Below, piece after piece: positions 5,655-6,569 of a stretch of DNA of 6,569 nt. The position numbers and the translations under genes were made by a program. The stretch is from NCBI GenBank assembly GCA_937128575.1, contig CAKZMN010000346.1, positions 1 to 6,569 of the forward strand, given 5' to 3'. Positions within the stretch are counted from its first letter, which is position 1, and every line of letters starts with the position of its first letter. Source of the stretch: an uncultured Alphaproteobacteria bacterium (lineage in GTDB: Bacteria; Pseudomonadota; Alphaproteobacteria; Micavibrionales; Micavibrionaceae). A model generated the notes under the pieces. The model worked only from the letters and a program-made list of their open reading frames with translations, was not told the DNA's origin and searched no databases.

Positions 5655-6569
5655 ATGAGCGACGAAGCAACGCCTGATGTAAACCCAGAGCAAAAATCTG
5701 AAAATGTAAAAACTTCCGCAAAAAAACCACGCTCTAATGAAGGGCGTGAACGCTATTTGGATATGGTGCAAAAAGAGCGCGCCCTTATGCTGGAGCAGGG
5801 CGTTGCAAGATCCACGGAACAATTGTTGGATATGGCTGGTGCGCCTGCGCCTTCTGAAGTTGAAGAAGAAGGCGTTAAAGATCGCGCCACGGGCGACCAG
5901 CTTCGCGCGGTTCTACCGGTGCAATCTTGGTTGCCGCTTAGTATTCACCTGATCGGTTTGCGCGATGGTGTTCTTCGCATTGCGCCCTTGCATGAATTGA
6001 ATGAACGCCAGTTGGAGGCCCTGCTTTCAACGGCGTCCCGAAGTGGTTTTCATGTGCTACGCATCGAATCGGAAATGTGGGACCGCAAAGAGCTTATTGA
6101 TACGCTGCGCTCTGTGCATGATCTATCTGCGGATCGTTGTGAGAAAACATTGTCACTATGGCTTGCTGACTCCGACAACGGTTTGCTGCTTAATCAGTTT
6201 CAACGCGACATGCTGGCGGAATCTTTGCAGATGCGCGCCTCTGATATTCATCTGGTTCAGGATAATAACCCTGAAGCGCCAAACTGGATTCAATACCGGA
6301 TTGATGGTGACTTAATTCCCATGCATTTATTGCCCGCCGAAGCTATGGCGCGTTTAACAACGCTCCTGAAGCGTGACGCTGGTCTAAACTTTGGTGATAG
6401 AACAACTCCGAAAGATGGTCGCTTCGGCTTTACCTGGCAAGGGCGCTCGATTGATGTTCGTGTGGCCGCAGGGCCGCAGGCGCAAGACGGTGAAAAGCTA
6501 ACGCTTCGTTTGCTTGATCGCGCGGCTCTAAAGGGTTTTGATGAGCTATTCCGCAGGCATGAAGATGTC
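5655..6569 (+). CDS. GspE/PilB-family assembly ATPase, N-terminal part (runs off window)
   Basis: The reading frame from the ATG at 5655 stays open to the last base, giving 305 residues of a partial gene. The product is the cytoplasmic hexameric motor that powers pilus extension or type II secretion. A charged, probably disordered N-terminus (1-85) is followed by a region (about 86-157) resembling the GspE/MshE N-domain. The conserved second domain then appears: RASDIHL (194-200), YRIDGDL (214-220), LLKRDAGLNFGDRTTPKDGRF (237-257), and DVRVAAGP (267-274) leading into GEKLTLRLLD (279-288). The Walker A, Asp box, Walker B and His box should follow beyond the window. The start lies two bases after the upstream stop, with GGTGG at 5644-5648 as a plausible ribosome binding site, so co-translation with the 550-residue protein is likely. 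RASDIHL-type sequences fit PilB, MshE and GspE better than a PilT retraction motor. Confidence 0.93.
   Translation, partial: MSDEATPDVNPEQKSENVKTSAKKPRSNEGRERYLDMVQKERALMLEQGVARSTEQLLDMAGAPAPSEVEEEGVKDRATGDQLRAVLPVQSWLPLSIHLIGLRDGVLRIAPLHELNERQLEALLSTASRSGFHVLRIESEMWDRKELIDTLRSVHDLSADRCEKTLSLWLADSDNGLLLNQFQRDMLAESLQMRASDIHLVQDNNPEAPNWIQYRIDGDLIPMHLLPAEAMARLTTLLKRDAGLNFGDRTTPKDGRFGFTWQGRSIDVRVAAGPQAQDGEKLTLRLLDRAALKGFDELFRRHEDV

Noticed and set aside
5737..6315. Two short plus-strand frames (5737-5952 and 6001-6315)
   Set aside because: Both are out of frame with the GspE/PilB-type gene that starts at 5655 and stays open to the window end with conserved motifs.

Overview
The window holds six protein-coding genes around a 247-base, AT-rich divergent intergenic region (1765-2011). 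The content and the CoA-transferase type suggest a Gram-negative proteobacterium, most likely an alphaproteobacterium of moderate GC. This is inferred from protein character only, with no marker gene present. The Gram-negative assignment is firmer, because an outer-membrane secretin with a lipoprotein signal and an exported periplasmic protein are both present.

Minus strand, read leftward from 1764: a short A24-type prepilin peptidase (1252-1764) overlaps by an ATGA the start of a class III (CaiB/BaiF) CoA-transferase (32-1255). Plus strand, read rightward from 2012: a stand-alone CheY-like receiver protein (2012-2404) overlaps by an ATGA a lipoprotein secretin (2401-3903). A 96-base gap with a possible internal promoter follows. 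Next is a 550-residue exported protein (4000-5652) with three Ig/ASH-like beta domains and a C-terminal domain resembling PilP/GspC. Two bases later a GspE/PilB-type assembly ATPase begins (5655) and runs off the window before its Walker A motif.

Together these look like the start of a type IV pilus or type II secretion-like locus: an outer-membrane channel, a periplasmic connector, a cytoplasmic motor and, divergently, the enzyme that would mature the pilins. The receiver protein at the head of the operon suggests phosphorelay control of assembly or motor activity. The platform protein (PilC/GspF type) and the pilins are not in the window and would be expected downstream. The most unusual element is the 550-residue protein, which sits where a small PilP/GspC protein would be expected and appears to fuse such a domain to an array of Ig-like domains, ending in a serine-rich tail.

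The intergenic region carries an imperfect hairpin (1861-1892) and a 14-base direct repeat with 21-base period (1927-1961), both plausible regulatory sites. I found no tRNA, rRNA, CRISPR array, insertion sequence or integrase.
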